Below, in pieces: positions 1 to 8,225 of a DNA stretch of 64,000 nt. The DNA comes from Mycolicibacterium frederiksbergense (GTDB lineage Bacteria > Actinomycetota > Actinomycetes > Mycobacteriales > Mycobacteriaceae): contig NZ_CP038799.1 of NCBI RefSeq assembly GCF_012223425.1, forward strand, positions 2,604,001-2,668,000, in the 5' to 3' direction. Position 1 is the stretch's first letter. Every line of letters begins with the position of its first letter. A program made the position numbers and the translations under genes. Below the pieces are notes generated by a model that saw only the letters and a program-made list of their open reading frames with translations, was not told the origin of the DNA and ran no database searches.

Positions 1-1
1 G

Positions 2-520
2 GCGATGGATCTCGGCCGGGCCAGGCAGAGCAGCGAACCGGGTCCGGTGCGCGACACTCTCGACGAGGCGATCGCCCAGACCCAGGAGACCCTCGATGAG
101 TTGCGCGCGCTGTCCCGCGGTATCGCACCACCCGTGCTCACCGACCGCGGCCTACCGAGTGCGCTTGCCGCACTGGCCATCCGGTGCACTGTGCCGGTTG
201 AGCTGGCCGTCGATCCCGAGCTCGGCACGCCGGTGGGCCGGCTCGATCCAGCGGTGGAGACCACCGTGTATTTTGCGGTCGCCGAGGCACTGACGAATGT
301 CGCCAAGCACAGCGGCGCCATGCACTGCTGGGTGACGGTCGCGACGGGACCCGTTCGGGTCGGTGTCGACATCGTCGACGACGGCAGCGGTGGCGCGCAT
401 GTGGCCAAGGGGCACGGGCTTTCCGGACTGGCCGACCGCGTCCGGGCCTGCGGCGGTACGTTGACCGTGACCAGCCCCAATGGCGGACCGACGACGATCA
501 GGGCGGAGTTGCCGGTATGA
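2..520 (+). CDS. Sensor histidine kinase, C-terminal part (cut by window edge)
   Basis: This is the C-terminal part of a NarL-type (HisKA_3/HATPase) sensor kinase. The reading frame is open to the left edge, so the sensor and phospho-accepting histidine lie outside the window. Visible are the end of the dimerisation helices (LRALSRGIAPPVLTDRGL), the ATPase N-box (AEALTNVAKHS) and a G-box (DDGSGG...GHGLSGLADRV) followed by the usual closing strand. It would phosphorylate the response regulator whose start overlaps its stop by 4 bases (ATGA), so the pair is co-translated. The signal sensed cannot be read from this fragment. Confidence 0.9.
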   Translation, partial: AMDLGRARQSSEPGPVRDTLDEAIAQTQETLDELRALSRGIAPPVLTDRGLPSALAALAIRCTVPVELAVDPELGTPVGRLDPAVETTVYFAVAEALTNVAKHSGAMHCWVTVATGPVRVGVDIVDDGSGGAHVAKGHGLSGLADRVRACGGTLTVTSPNGGPTTIRAELPV

Positions 521-1161
521 AGGTCATCGTCGCCGACGATTCGGTGCTGTTGCGGGAAGGTCTCATTCGGCTGCTCACCGAGAACGGCCACGAGGTGCTC
601 GCTGCGGTCGGTGACGGACCCTCGCTGGTGCAGGCCGTCGCCGCGCACCGGCCGGATGTCTCGGTGGTCGATGTCCGAATGCCGCCGTCGCACACCGATG
701 AGGGGCTGCGTGCGGCGGTCGAAGCCCGCCACCTGGTGCCGCGTTCACCGATCCTGGTGCTGTCCCAGTACGTCGAGGTGTCCTACGCCGACGATCTACT
801 GGCCGACGGCGCCGGGGCGATCGGCTATCTGCTCAAGGACCGCGTCGCCGCTGTCGCCGACTTCCTCGACGCGGTGCAGCGCGTCGCCTCGGGCGGCACC
901 GTGCTCGACCCGGACGTGGTGGCCCAACTGCTGGTGCGCCGCCGCCGCGATGATCCGTTGCGGCAGCTGACCTTACGGGAGCAGGAGGTGCTGGCGTTGA
1001 TGGCCGAGGGCCGCTCCAACACGAACATCGCGCGCGCACTCGTGGTGTCCGACGGCGCGGTGGAAAAACACATCAGCAACATCTTCACCAAGCTCGGATT
1101 ACCACCCGACGGCGCCCAGCATCGCCGGGTGCTCGCGGTGCTGACCTATCTGCGCATGTAG
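517..1161 (+). CDS. LuxR/NarL-family response regulator
   Basis: 214-residue two-component response regulator. The receiver domain occupies about residues 1-125 with the acidic pair D7-D8 and the likely phospho-acceptor D52 (VVDVRMPPS). A LuxR helix-turn-helix lies at about residues 149-205 (LTLREQEVLALMAEGRSN, then IARALVVSDGAVEKHISNIF). The ATG overlaps the kinase stop codon, making it the partner of the kinase at the window edge. Full length for the family. Target genes are unknown; the gene downstream is on the opposite strand and ends 6 bases away. Confidence 0.95.
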   Translation: MKVIVADDSVLLREGLIRLLTENGHEVLAAVGDGPSLVQAVAAHRPDVSVVDVRMPPSHTDEGLRAAVEARHLVPRSPILVLSQYVEVSYADDLLADGAGAIGYLLKDRVAAVADFLDAVQRVASGGTVLDPDVVAQLLVRRRRDDPLRQLTLREQEVLALMAEGRSNTNIARALVVSDGAVEKHISNIFTKLGLPPDGAQHRRVLAVLTYLRM

Positions 1162-1167
1162 CGAGAA

Positions 1168-1758
1168 TCAGAGGACAGCAAGGGTATTCGCGGACAACAG
1201 CTGAGCGAAGACATGGTCGAGAGACGCTGAGATGGTCGCTTCCTCGCCGGCCGCCCAGCGCCGCCAGGCCAGGTCCAGGCCGGCGAACGCCGTGACGGCG
1301 ATGGTGCGCGCAGCCTCGGGAGCGTCGATCCGCGCGGCGAGAACCGGGGTGAGGGCATCCTCGTGCGCGAAACGGCGCTGCGCCATCCGGGTGCGCAGCG
1401 AGACGGTGGAATTGATCATCCGGACCCGTGAGCGCTCCAGCTCGGAGTGTTCGTCGCGCTGGGAGAGGGCGTGCTTGAAGGCGCGGTGTAGCAGCTGCCA
1501 CGGATTCTCGCCCTCAATGGCGGGCAGGGCCTCCACGTGCCCGGCGTAGTCGATGGACGATGCTTCGATGGCGGCCAGCACGGCGTCCTCCTTGGAGCCG
1601 AAATAGCGGAAGAACGTCGCTCGGGAGATACCGACCTCGCCGGCCGCCTCTTCGACGGTCACCTCGTCGAAGCCTCGTTCGGCGAACACGATGCTGATCG
1701 CCTGCGCGATCTCGGTGCGTAATGCGAGTCGTGCACGCTCGCGCACTCCTGCGGTCAT
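1168..1758 (-). CDS. TetR-family transcriptional regulator (repressor of adjacent MFS exporter)
   Basis: 196-residue TetR protein: N-terminal helix-turn-helix at about residues 25-60 (FDEVTVEEAAGEVGISRATF, then FRYFGSKEDA) and an all-helical ligand domain. I chose the ATG at 1758 over a longer in-frame start at 1911, because it gives a normal TetR N-terminus and leaves a control region before the divergent exporter gene. That region holds a near-perfect 17-bp inverted repeat at 1816-1832. By the usual TetR-MFS arrangement it would repress the exporter and itself until a substrate binds; the ligand is unknown. Confidence 0.9.
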   Translation of the reverse strand: MTAGVRERARLALRTEIAQAISIVFAERGFDEVTVEEAAGEVGISRATFFRYFGSKEDAVLAAIEASSIDYAGHVEALPAIEGENPWQLLHRAFKHALSQRDEHSELERSRVRMINSTVSLRTRMAQRRFAHEDALTPVLAARIDAPEAARTIAVTAFAGLDLAWRRWAAGEEATISASLDHVFAQLLSANTLAVL

Positions 1759-1815
1759 CGACCCAGGGTAACTGAATCTGATCCTAAATGTCAGAAACGA
1801 TACTTCGGCTACAGC

Positions 1816-1832
1816 TTGATACTCAGTCTCAA
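1816..1832. promoter_or_regulatory. Probable TetR operator
   Basis: TTGATACTCAGTCTCAA is an inverted repeat with 8-base arms around a central C and one mismatched pair. It lies between the divergent TetR gene (start 1758) and MFS gene (start 1876), the position expected for the repressor binding site. Confidence 0.65.
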
Positions 1833-1875
1833 CGGCCGGTACGGTGGTTCGGGTAGTCAGACGAAAGGTGGGTTG

Positions 1876-3318
1876 ATGACAGTCGACGCCCCGACGGTGA
1901 TCGGCCCGCAATCCGGCGCTCCCACACGGCCCGTGCGCACCGGCGCAGTGGTGTCGGTGCTGGCCTTCGCCGGCATGTGCGCGGCGTTCACCCAGACCAT
2001 CCTCATCCCGATCCAGGGCGAGCTGCCGCTGTTGCTGAACGCATCCAGCAGCGACACCGCATGGGTCATCACGATCACCTTGCTGGTGGCGGCGATCTGC
2101 ACGCCCATCTCCGGGAAGTTGGGCGACATGTACGGCAAACGCCGTGTCGCGCTGGTCCTGCTCGGCGTCCTGATGCTCGGCTCGGTGGTCGCTGCGCTGT
2201 CGCCGACGGTGGCCCCGCTGATCGTGGGTCGCGGATTACAGGGGATGGGCATGGGCGTCATCCCCCTGGGTATCGCGATCCTGCGCGACACGCTTCCCGC
2301 CGACCGGCTCGGCTCGGCCATCGCCCTGGTCAGCGCCACTCTGGGCGTCGGTGGCGCGCTCGGGCTGCCGATCAGCGCCTTCGTCACCGAACATTTCGAC
2401 TGGCATGCCCTCTTCTGGGTCGCCGCGTGCCTTGGCCTGATCGCGTTCGTCCTGATGGCGTTCTTCGTGCCGGAGAGCAGATTGCGCGTGGGTGGCCGGG
2501 TCGACGTGATCGGCATCATCGGCCTCGCCGTCGGCCTGTCGGGTGTGCTGCTGGCCATCTCCCGCGGCAACGACTGGGGTTGGACCTCGACGCGGACGGT
2601 GGGCTTCCTCCTCGGCGGCGTCGCCGTGCTGCTGATCTGGGGCTGGCTGGAACTGCGCATCCACGAGCCACTGGTCGATCTGCGGGTGAGCGCCCGCCGC
2701 CCGGTGCTGCTGACCAACCTCGCGTCGATCGCGATGGGCTTCGCGCTGTTCTCCTCGCAGATCGCCTTCCCGCAACTTCTCGAACTGCCGAAAGAGGCGG
2801 GCGGACTGGGCATGCCGCTGCTGCAGGCCAGTCTGTTCCTGATGCCGGCCGGGCTGGCGATGCTTGTCATGTCACCACTGGCCGGCCGACTCGGACGACT
2901 GTGGGGACCCAAGCCGCTGTTGGTCGCCGGCGCGGCCATCATGGGGACGGGATACCTCGTCGCGCTGTTCTCCGACTTGCACGCCGGTCACATCCTCATC
3001 ATCAACGTGCTGATCGGTATCGGTATCGGGCTCGGCTACGCGGCTATGCCGACGCTGATCATGCGGGCCGTTCCGGCCTCGGAGACCGGTGCTGCCAATG
3101 GCCTCAACACCCTGATGCGCTCGCTGGGAACCGCCACCGCGGCCGCCGTCATCGCCGCGGTGCTGACCCGATACACCGTGGACGTCGGCGGCGTGTCCGT
3201 GCCCAGTACGGACGGCTTCCAGTCGGCCTTCCTGTTCGGGCTGGGTGCGGCCGTGCTGTGCACCGTCATCGCGATCTTCATCCCACAGCCGGATGCGACG
3301 ATGGAGCAATGCGACTGA
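1876..3318 (+). CDS. MFS drug/metabolite exporter (DHA2-like)
   Basis: 480-residue major facilitator with an N-terminal cytoplasmic stretch and about 12-14 hydrophobic segments. The loop motif A is present (GKLGDMYGKRR), as is a glycine-rich segment resembling the antiporter motif (LGVGGALGLPISAF). Length and layout fit the 14-helix DHA2 proton-antiport drug exporters. Start at ATG 1876 is set by a good ribosome site (AAAGGTGGG) and by the location of the operator. It is divergent from a TetR repressor and overlaps the following acyltransferase by 10 bases. The substrate cannot be inferred. Confidence 0.92.
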   Translation: MTVDAPTVIGPQSGAPTRPVRTGAVVSVLAFAGMCAAFTQTILIPIQGELPLLLNASSSDTAWVITITLLVAAICTPISGKLGDMYGKRRVALVLLGVLMLGSVVAALSPTVAPLIVGRGLQGMGMGVIPLGIAILRDTLPADRLGSAIALVSATLGVGGALGLPISAFVTEHFDWHALFWVAACLGLIAFVLMAFFVPESRLRVGGRVDVIGIIGLAVGLSGVLLAISRGNDWGWTSTRTVGFLLGGVAVLLIWGWLELRIHEPLVDLRVSARRPVLLTNLASIAMGFALFSSQIAFPQLLELPKEAGGLGMPLLQASLFLMPAGLAMLVMSPLAGRLGRLWGPKPLLVAGAAIMGTGYLVALFSDLHAGHILIINVLIGIGIGLGYAAMPTLIMRAVPASETGAANGLNTLMRSLGTATAAAVIAAVLTRYTVDVGGVSVPSTDGFQSAFLFGLGAAVLCTVIAIFIPQPDATMEQCD

Positions 3319-3968
3319 GACGTCCTCGTCCACGCGGACTCGGCAAGCGCGCGTGGCTGCTCACGTGGACCATCCGGCTGATGCTGTGGACGCTGGGCTT
3401 CACCCGCATCATCAGAACCGAGATCGTGAACGCCGATATCGTGCCCGACAAGGGCGCGGTGATCCTGGCCGCCAACCACACCTCGATGGTCGACGTCTTC
3501 TTCATCCTCGGGGCGCTGCGCCGAGAGGCCATCGCCATGGCGATGGCCGAACTGTGGAAATCACCGTTCACCCGTTGGCTGGTGGAGGTGCTGGGGCAGA
3601 TCCCGGTGGTCCGGGGCGACTCCGACTCCGGCAAGCAGGCCATGGAAAGTGCCACGATCGCCTTGGAAGACGGGGCGCTGGTCGGGATCTTCCCCGAGCA
3701 GAAGTGCGTGCAGCCCGGCGAGACCGCGCCCTACCGGCCGGGTGTCGCAGTGCTGTCCAAGCGAACCGGTGTCCCGATCATCCCGGTCCGTCTGGTCAAC
3801 GCGAACAAGGTGCTGCCGCTGGATCGGCGGTTCCCGGTCCTCGGGCACACCGTGCACGTGCTGTTCGGCGATCCCATCCACCCGGACGAATTCCCCTCCA
3901 TTCCTGAACTTCTCGACGAGGTCCGGCGGCGCATCACGACGCTCGCCGTGCCCGTCCCGGCTGCCTGA
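3309..3968 (+). CDS. 1-acyl-sn-glycerol-3-phosphate acyltransferase (PlsC-like)
   Basis: 219-residue membrane-associated acyltransferase. The catalytic NHxxxxD motif is seen as N56-H57...D62 (ANHTSMVDVFF). A variant of the second conserved block (GIFPEQKC) lies near residue 125, followed by a conserved proline-rich strand (VPIIPVRLVN). It would transfer an acyl chain from acyl-CoA/ACP to lysophosphatidate or a related acceptor. The ATG lies inside the end of the MFS gene, so translation is coupled. Whether it makes bulk phospholipid or a special lipid is unknown; mycobacteria carry several paralogues. Confidence 0.88.
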   Translation: MRLRRPRPRGLGKRAWLLTWTIRLMLWTLGFTRIIRTEIVNADIVPDKGAVILAANHTSMVDVFFILGALRREAIAMAMAELWKSPFTRWLVEVLGQIPVVRGDSDSGKQAMESATIALEDGALVGIFPEQKCVQPGETAPYRPGVAVLSKRTGVPIIPVRLVNANKVLPLDRRFPVLGHTVHVLFGDPIHPDEFPSIPELLDEVRRRITTLAVPVPAA

Positions 3969-3994
3969 GCCGCACGCGTCTCTACGCTGGTGGC

Positions 3995-4201
3995 ATGTTC
4001 TTCCTGTTCGGCTTCGGCACCAAGCAGAAGCCACTCGGCCCCGGCGACATGCGGACCTGCCCGCGCTGTCACAACACCACCCAGTGGATGCGGCTGCGGC
4101 AGTTCAACCAGTTCACGTTGTTCTTCGTCCCGATCGCGCGCTGGAAGCGCCGGCAGTTCGAGGCGTGCGGCATCTGCGGCGCCTCGGTCGCGGCTAGCTG
4201 A
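3995..4201 (+). CDS. Small zinc-ribbon protein
   Basis: 68-residue protein with two CxxC knuckles, CPRC near residue 22 and CGIC near residue 58, flanking a hydrophobic aromatic middle (FNQFTLFFVPIARWKRRQ). This is the layout of short zinc-ribbon proteins common in actinobacteria; function is not established. Its 3' end overlaps the convergent molybdopterin oxidoreductase gene by 8 bases. Confidence 0.8.
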   Translation: MFFLFGFGTKQKPLGPGDMRTCPRCHNTTQWMRLRQFNQFTLFFVPIARWKRRQFEACGICGASVAAS

Positions 4202-6416
4202 TCCCCACGGTCACCTTCACCGGGATGTTCCCCTGGCGGGGAAGCCCCGTGATCGGGTCATACTCGGTATCGGTCGGCACCAGACGGCCGACATTGCTGC
4301 CGCGCGAGCGGACTTCACCATCTTCGCTCGGTAGCCCGCCGAACGCGTGATGCATGGCGATGACATCGGGGCGCAGGCTGTCATCGGACTCGACCACGCT
4401 CGGGATGCTGTCATGCGGGGAGGTGACGGTGACGAGATCACCGGATCGCAGCCCCAGCGCGGCGATGGCCGCGGGATGCATATAGGCCGGGTTGTAGGGC
4501 TTGCCGCGGTTCAGTGCGGCAAGGTTGGTGCCCGAGGAGTTCATGAAACTCCCGTGCCGGCGCGGGATCAGTCGCAGCGGATACTCGGCGGTGTCCTGCG
4601 CGGCGGCGAAATCCTCGGCCAGCACCTCGGCCAACTCGCCGAGCAGGACGGCATTGCCGATGTCGAGGCGTGCGTCGCAGTCGGTGTCCCGCTCGGCGAC
4701 CACCTCGTCGACGTCGAAGATCTTGCCGTGCGGATGGCCGGCGACCGCGTCGAAGGGGATGCGCGAGGTCGAGCACATCTGGGCGAACAGTTCCTCGGTG
4801 GTGAGCGCGGTGTCGGCGTTCATGTTGATGACCACGGGCGGGGATTCCATGAAACGCCCGCCACCGCCGCCGAAGAAGTTCACGAACCACAGGTCGAGTT
4901 GCATGCGCTTGGTGAGGCCGAGGAAGAACTGCCACTCCTCGGTCAGATCCGAGCCTTCCGGTGGCTCGACGAGCCGGGGCACGTACTGCCCGTACGCCGC
5001 GGGGATGCCGGTACCGCTCGTGTAGTACTTGATGAGCTCGCTGCCCATCGTCATCGCGGGAGTTTCCATCTGCATCATGGGCGCGATGACATAGTCGGCC
5101 AGCCGCGAGGTGAGCGACATCTCGGTGTCGAGCGTGACCAGCAGATCCAGATTATCGAGTGCACGCAACGTTTTTCGCTGATCCGGCCAGGCCGCCATCG
5201 GGTTGCCCCCGATGCAGATCAGCGCCTTCACCTGACCCTCGCCCTCCAGCAGGATCTCGTCGGCCAGTGCCGCGGTCGGCATCCCGGCCACCGTATCGGT
5301 CAGTCCCCGCACCCGCAGCCGCTCGCCGTAGCCCCAGCCCTCGTACGGCGGATGGGGCTGTGCTTTCGCGGTGAACGCGGGCATCAACGTGTTCGGGCGA
5401 ACCACCGGCTGCCCGGCTCGCTGCCACCGCCCGCAGATCGTGGTGAGGCACAGGCAGAGATACTCCAGCAGGCTGCCGTGCGCGGCGAAGTTGGCTCCGG
5501 TGCCCGCGTTCACCATGCCGCGCCGCGTCCCGTGGGTCGCGAAGATGGTTGCCGCGGCGATGAATTGCTCCATCGGGACGTCAGCGCGTTCGGCCACGTA
5601 CTCCGGGGTGAAACCCGATACCGCCGCAGCCAGTTCTTCGAACCCGGTGGCGTTGTCTGCCAGGAACGCGGTATCGCAGAGACCTTCGGAGATGACGAAG
5701 TTGATGATGCCCGCGACGATGGTCACGTCTTCGCCCGGGCGCGGCTGCAGGTGGATGGCCGCGCGCGCCGCGGTCTGTGAGCGGCGCGGGTCGATGACGA
5801 TCAGCTTCATGCCGCGGGCCAGGGCGCTGCGCAACCCCTGTCCGGGATTCTGGCCGGGGATGCCGATGGCCTTGGACACCAGCGGATTGGTACCGATGAG
5901 CATCCAGCTGTCGGCCTCATGGAAGTCGACATCACCGCCGAGCCAGTGTCCGTGCGCGGCGAGCGCGATCTGTTTACCGGGCTGGTCGATGGTGTTGGCG
6001 GTGAAGAACATCGGGGACTCGATACCCCGGATGAAGGCGTTGGCCATCAACGCCGAGGCGGGATAGGGCAGGCCGTTGGTGCCGAGATAGATGGCCACCG
6101 AACGTGGTCCGTGCGCGTCGATCAGCTGCTGCAACCGTGCGGCGATCTCATCCATCGCCAGCTCGGCCTCGATCGGCTGGTACGTGCCGTCGGACTGTCG
6201 TTTCTGGCTGTGCAGGAGCCGGTTCGGATTGTTGTGGATCTCGGGCAGGGCGCGCCCCTTGGCGCACGTGTAGCCCTTGAACATCGGGTTGTCCGGATCG
6301 CCGGCCACCTTTGTCAGCCTGCCGTCGGTGACCGTGGCCAGCACGCCACAATGCGCCGAACAGATCCGGCAGATGCCGGGTCGCGTGGTGGTCTGGATGG
6401 ACACGCTGATATTCAT
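4194..6416 (-). CDS. Molybdopterin-dependent oxidoreductase (formate dehydrogenase-like)
   Basis: 740-residue single-subunit Mo/W-bisMGD enzyme. The N-terminal 4Fe-4S site is C16-x2-C19-x3-C23-x27-C51 (PGICRICSAHCG ... KGYTCAKG). This is followed by the large molybdopterin domain with cofactor-contact segments (LIGTNPL, IVIDPRRS, ICIGGNPMAAWPDQ) and a C-terminal dinucleotide-binding domain (about 620-740). No signal peptide, so cytoplasmic. Related mycobacterial proteins are annotated as formate dehydrogenase or nitrate reductase-like, but the substrate is not clear. It is divergent from a TetR gene with a 34-bp gap containing an inverted repeat, so that TetR probably controls it. Confidence 0.88.
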   Translation of the reverse strand: MNISVSIQTTTRPGICRICSAHCGVLATVTDGRLTKVAGDPDNPMFKGYTCAKGRALPEIHNNPNRLLHSQKRQSDGTYQPIEAELAMDEIAARLQQLIDAHGPRSVAIYLGTNGLPYPASALMANAFIRGIESPMFFTANTIDQPGKQIALAAHGHWLGGDVDFHEADSWMLIGTNPLVSKAIGIPGQNPGQGLRSALARGMKLIVIDPRRSQTAARAAIHLQPRPGEDVTIVAGIINFVISEGLCDTAFLADNATGFEELAAAVSGFTPEYVAERADVPMEQFIAAATIFATHGTRRGMVNAGTGANFAAHGSLLEYLCLCLTTICGRWQRAGQPVVRPNTLMPAFTAKAQPHPPYEGWGYGERLRVRGLTDTVAGMPTAALADEILLEGEGQVKALICIGGNPMAAWPDQRKTLRALDNLDLLVTLDTEMSLTSRLADYVIAPMMQMETPAMTMGSELIKYYTSGTGIPAAYGQYVPRLVEPPEGSDLTEEWQFFLGLTKRMQLDLWFVNFFGGGGGRFMESPPVVINMNADTALTTEELFAQMCSTSRIPFDAVAGHPHGKIFDVDEVVAERDTDCDARLDIGNAVLLGELAEVLAEDFAAAQDTAEYPLRLIPRRHGSFMNSSGTNLAALNRGKPYNPAYMHPAAIAALGLRSGDLVTVTSPHDSIPSVVESDDSLRPDVIAMHHAFGGLPSEDGEVRSRGSNVGRLVPTDTEYDPITGLPRQGNIPVKVTVGIS

Positions 6417-6418
6417 AC

Positions 6419-6430
6419 TCCCGAACGGGA
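6419..6430. promoter_or_regulatory. Inverted repeat between molybdopterin enzyme and TetR genes
   Basis: TCCCGAACGGGA is a 5-2-5 perfect inverted repeat in the only 34 bases separating the divergent starts at 6416 and 6451. Read on the minus strand it is preceded by a T-run (TTTTTTCCCG). This resembles the TTTTCC half-site of the operator at 13990-14009 beside the paralogous TetR. Confidence 0.5.
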
Positions 6431-6450
6431 AAAAATACTAGACTCGGGCC

Positions 6451-7101
6451 GTGACGAATCGACAGCGTGGCAGACCCCGGCAGATCAGCCGGGAGCGGAT
6501 CGTCTCGGCCGCACGCGATCTACCGCCCGAGGGGTTGACCATGCAGGCGGTCGCCGGGGTCCTCGGGGTGGACCCGAAGGCGCTCAACTATCACGTGGGT
6601 GACCGGGAAGGTCTGCGTGGTCTTGTTGCGCTGGACGTCTTCGAATCAGAACTGCGGCGAGTGGAGTTGCCCGCCGACGGCGACTGGCGGGTGGTGGCCC
6701 GCTCCTTCGCGGGCGCGATCCGCGACGCCTATCTCAAGGTCGGCGTGCTGGCCGCGTCATTTCACCTGCCCGCCGCGACCGGGCTGACGGCCCTGGCGCC
6801 CGTCGAGACCCTGCTGCAGGCACTCGTCGACGCCGGATTCGACGCCGTCCAGGCCGGCCGCGCGCTCACCCAGATCAGTGACACGGCGTACACCGCCGGA
6901 CGGGCCGCGGTGCTGGCGGCCCAGAGCGGGGTCCATCCGAACGTGCCGGAGATCGCCGATGCCCTCGAACATGCTGCGGACAAGGACTTTTCGATACTGC
7001 GCCAGGTCATCGAATCGACCGGCACCGATCAGGACGGCGCCGAACAGTTCGAGTTCAGCCTTGCTGTCGTCATCGCCGGCCTGGAGCAGATGCTCGCATG
7101 A
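6451..7101 (+). CDS. TetR-family regulator (paralogue of the one at 14041)
   Basis: 216-residue TetR protein. The HTH is at about residues 12-50 (RERIVSAARDL, then LTMQAVAGVLGVDPKALNYH). It is clearly paralogous to the TetR protein at 14041: both share RGRP near the start, LTMQAVA..LGVD...LNY.VGDR.GL, and near the end EFEFSL.VVI.GL-type sequence. The GTG start is 34 bases from the divergent molybdopterin gene and the 3' end overlaps the LLM oxidoreductase by 4 bases. It therefore leads the operon 6451-11421 and may regulate both directions. Confidence 0.9.
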   Translation: MTNRQRGRPRQISRERIVSAARDLPPEGLTMQAVAGVLGVDPKALNYHVGDREGLRGLVALDVFESELRRVELPADGDWRVVARSFAGAIRDAYLKVGVLAASFHLPAATGLTALAPVETLLQALVDAGFDAVQAGRALTQISDTAYTAGRAAVLAAQSGVHPNVPEIADALEHAADKDFSILRQVIESTGTDQDGAEQFEFSLAVVIAGLEQMLA

Positions 7102-8225
7102 AGGTCCAGCCCGCCGCCTTTCTGCGTACCACGTTGCCGCTCGGGCTGGACATGCTCGCGCAGTACGACTCGGGCCGCTACCACTCGATTTGGCTGCCCG
7201 ATCACATGGTCAGCTTCTGGCCCGAGTCGATCTGGACACCGGAGTTCACCGATCTCGCGACCGTGTCACCGTCACCGCACCGGCACCTCGACGGGATGGC
7301 GGTGGCGGCGGCCGCGGCGGTGCTGACCCGCACCACCCCGATCGTCACCACGGTGGTGGACACCGTGCGCCGGCACCCGGCCATGCTGGCCCAGTCGGCG
7401 CTCACCCTCGACCACCTCTCCCGGGGACGGTTCGTGCTGGGGCTGGGCTCGGGCGAGCTGGAGAACACGGTGCCGTACGGTTTCGACTTCGAGACACCGG
7501 TCGCCCGGTTCGAGGAGGCCATCCGCGTCATCAAAATGCTCTGGGAGAGTGACGGGCCCGTCGACTTCGAGGGTCGATTCCACCGCCTCGAGCACGCGCG
7601 ACTGGACACCGAACCCTACGACGGGAGGTACCCGCCGATCTGGATCGGAGCTGCCGGGCCGCGGATGTTGCGCATCACCGGTCGCTACGCCGACGGATGG
7701 TGGCCCAACGGTGCCTACACGCCCGAGGACTACCACCAGAAGCTGACCATCGTGCGCGAGGCCGCCGAGCGGGCCGGCCGCGACCCGGCGGCCATCACTC
7801 CCGCGGTCACCCAGATCTGCCTGATCGGCGACGACGACGAGATCGCCGAGATGCTGAAAGCGCCACTGGTGAAGGCGATCATCCTGTTGATCACCGCCGA
7901 TGATCTCCGCCGATTCGGCTACGAACATCCGATGGGACCGCAGTGGCGCGGCGTGCAGGATTTCGATCCCGTCCAGCTCTCCCGGGACAAGATCATCAGA
8001 TTCTGCGAGCAGGTCGACACCCGGGCCATCACCGACATCTTTCCGTGCGGAACCCCGAAACAGGTGGCGCACCAGGTGAAAGGGTTCTGCGATGCCGGCA
8101 TGCGGGTGTTCAAACTGATGGAATACGGCAGCATGGCCGGGCTGCGGTTCAGTGCGCGGTCCGCCGACAAGGTGCGCGAGACCGAAGACGAAATACTGCG
8201 ACTGGTGGGGGCAGAGCATGGCTGA
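7098..8225 (+). CDS. LLM-class F420-dependent oxidoreductase (phthiodiolone ketoreductase-like)
   Basis: 375-residue luciferase-like monooxygenase fold. Conserved barrel segments include SIWLPDHMVSFWP, VTTVVDTVRRHPAMLAQSAL, SRGRFVLGLGSGELEN and IWIGAAGPRMLRITGRYADGWW. The C-terminal block with EHPMGPQWRGVQDF recalls the mycobacterial phthiodiolone dimycocerosate ketoreductase subgroup (EHPMG...GVQD), which uses F420H2 to reduce a ketone. That suggests a carbonyl reduction on a hydrophobic substrate; this is inference from family. It overlaps TetR (4 bases) and the sulfotransferase (8 bases), so it is in one operon. Confidence 0.85.
   Translation: MKVQPAAFLRTTLPLGLDMLAQYDSGRYHSIWLPDHMVSFWPESIWTPEFTDLATVSPSPHRHLDGMAVAAAAAVLTRTTPIVTTVVDTVRRHPAMLAQSALTLDHLSRGRFVLGLGSGELENTVPYGFDFETPVARFEEAIRVIKMLWESDGPVDFEGRFHRLEHARLDTEPYDGRYPPIWIGAAGPRMLRITGRYADGWWPNGAYTPEDYHQKLTIVREAAERAGRDPAAITPAVTQICLIGDDDEIAEMLKAPLVKAIILLITADDLRRFGYEHPMGPQWRGVQDFDPVQLSRDKIIRFCEQVDTRAITDIFPCGTPKQVAHQVKGFCDAGMRVFKLMEYGSMAGLRFSARSADKVRETEDEILRLVGAEHG

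Noticed and set aside
4347..5780. 477-codon open frame antisense to the molybdopterin oxidoreductase
   Set aside because: It mirrors a clearly conserved gene in GC-rich DNA, where long antisense open frames are expected; the translation has low complexity (His/Arg/Gly-rich) and no domain.
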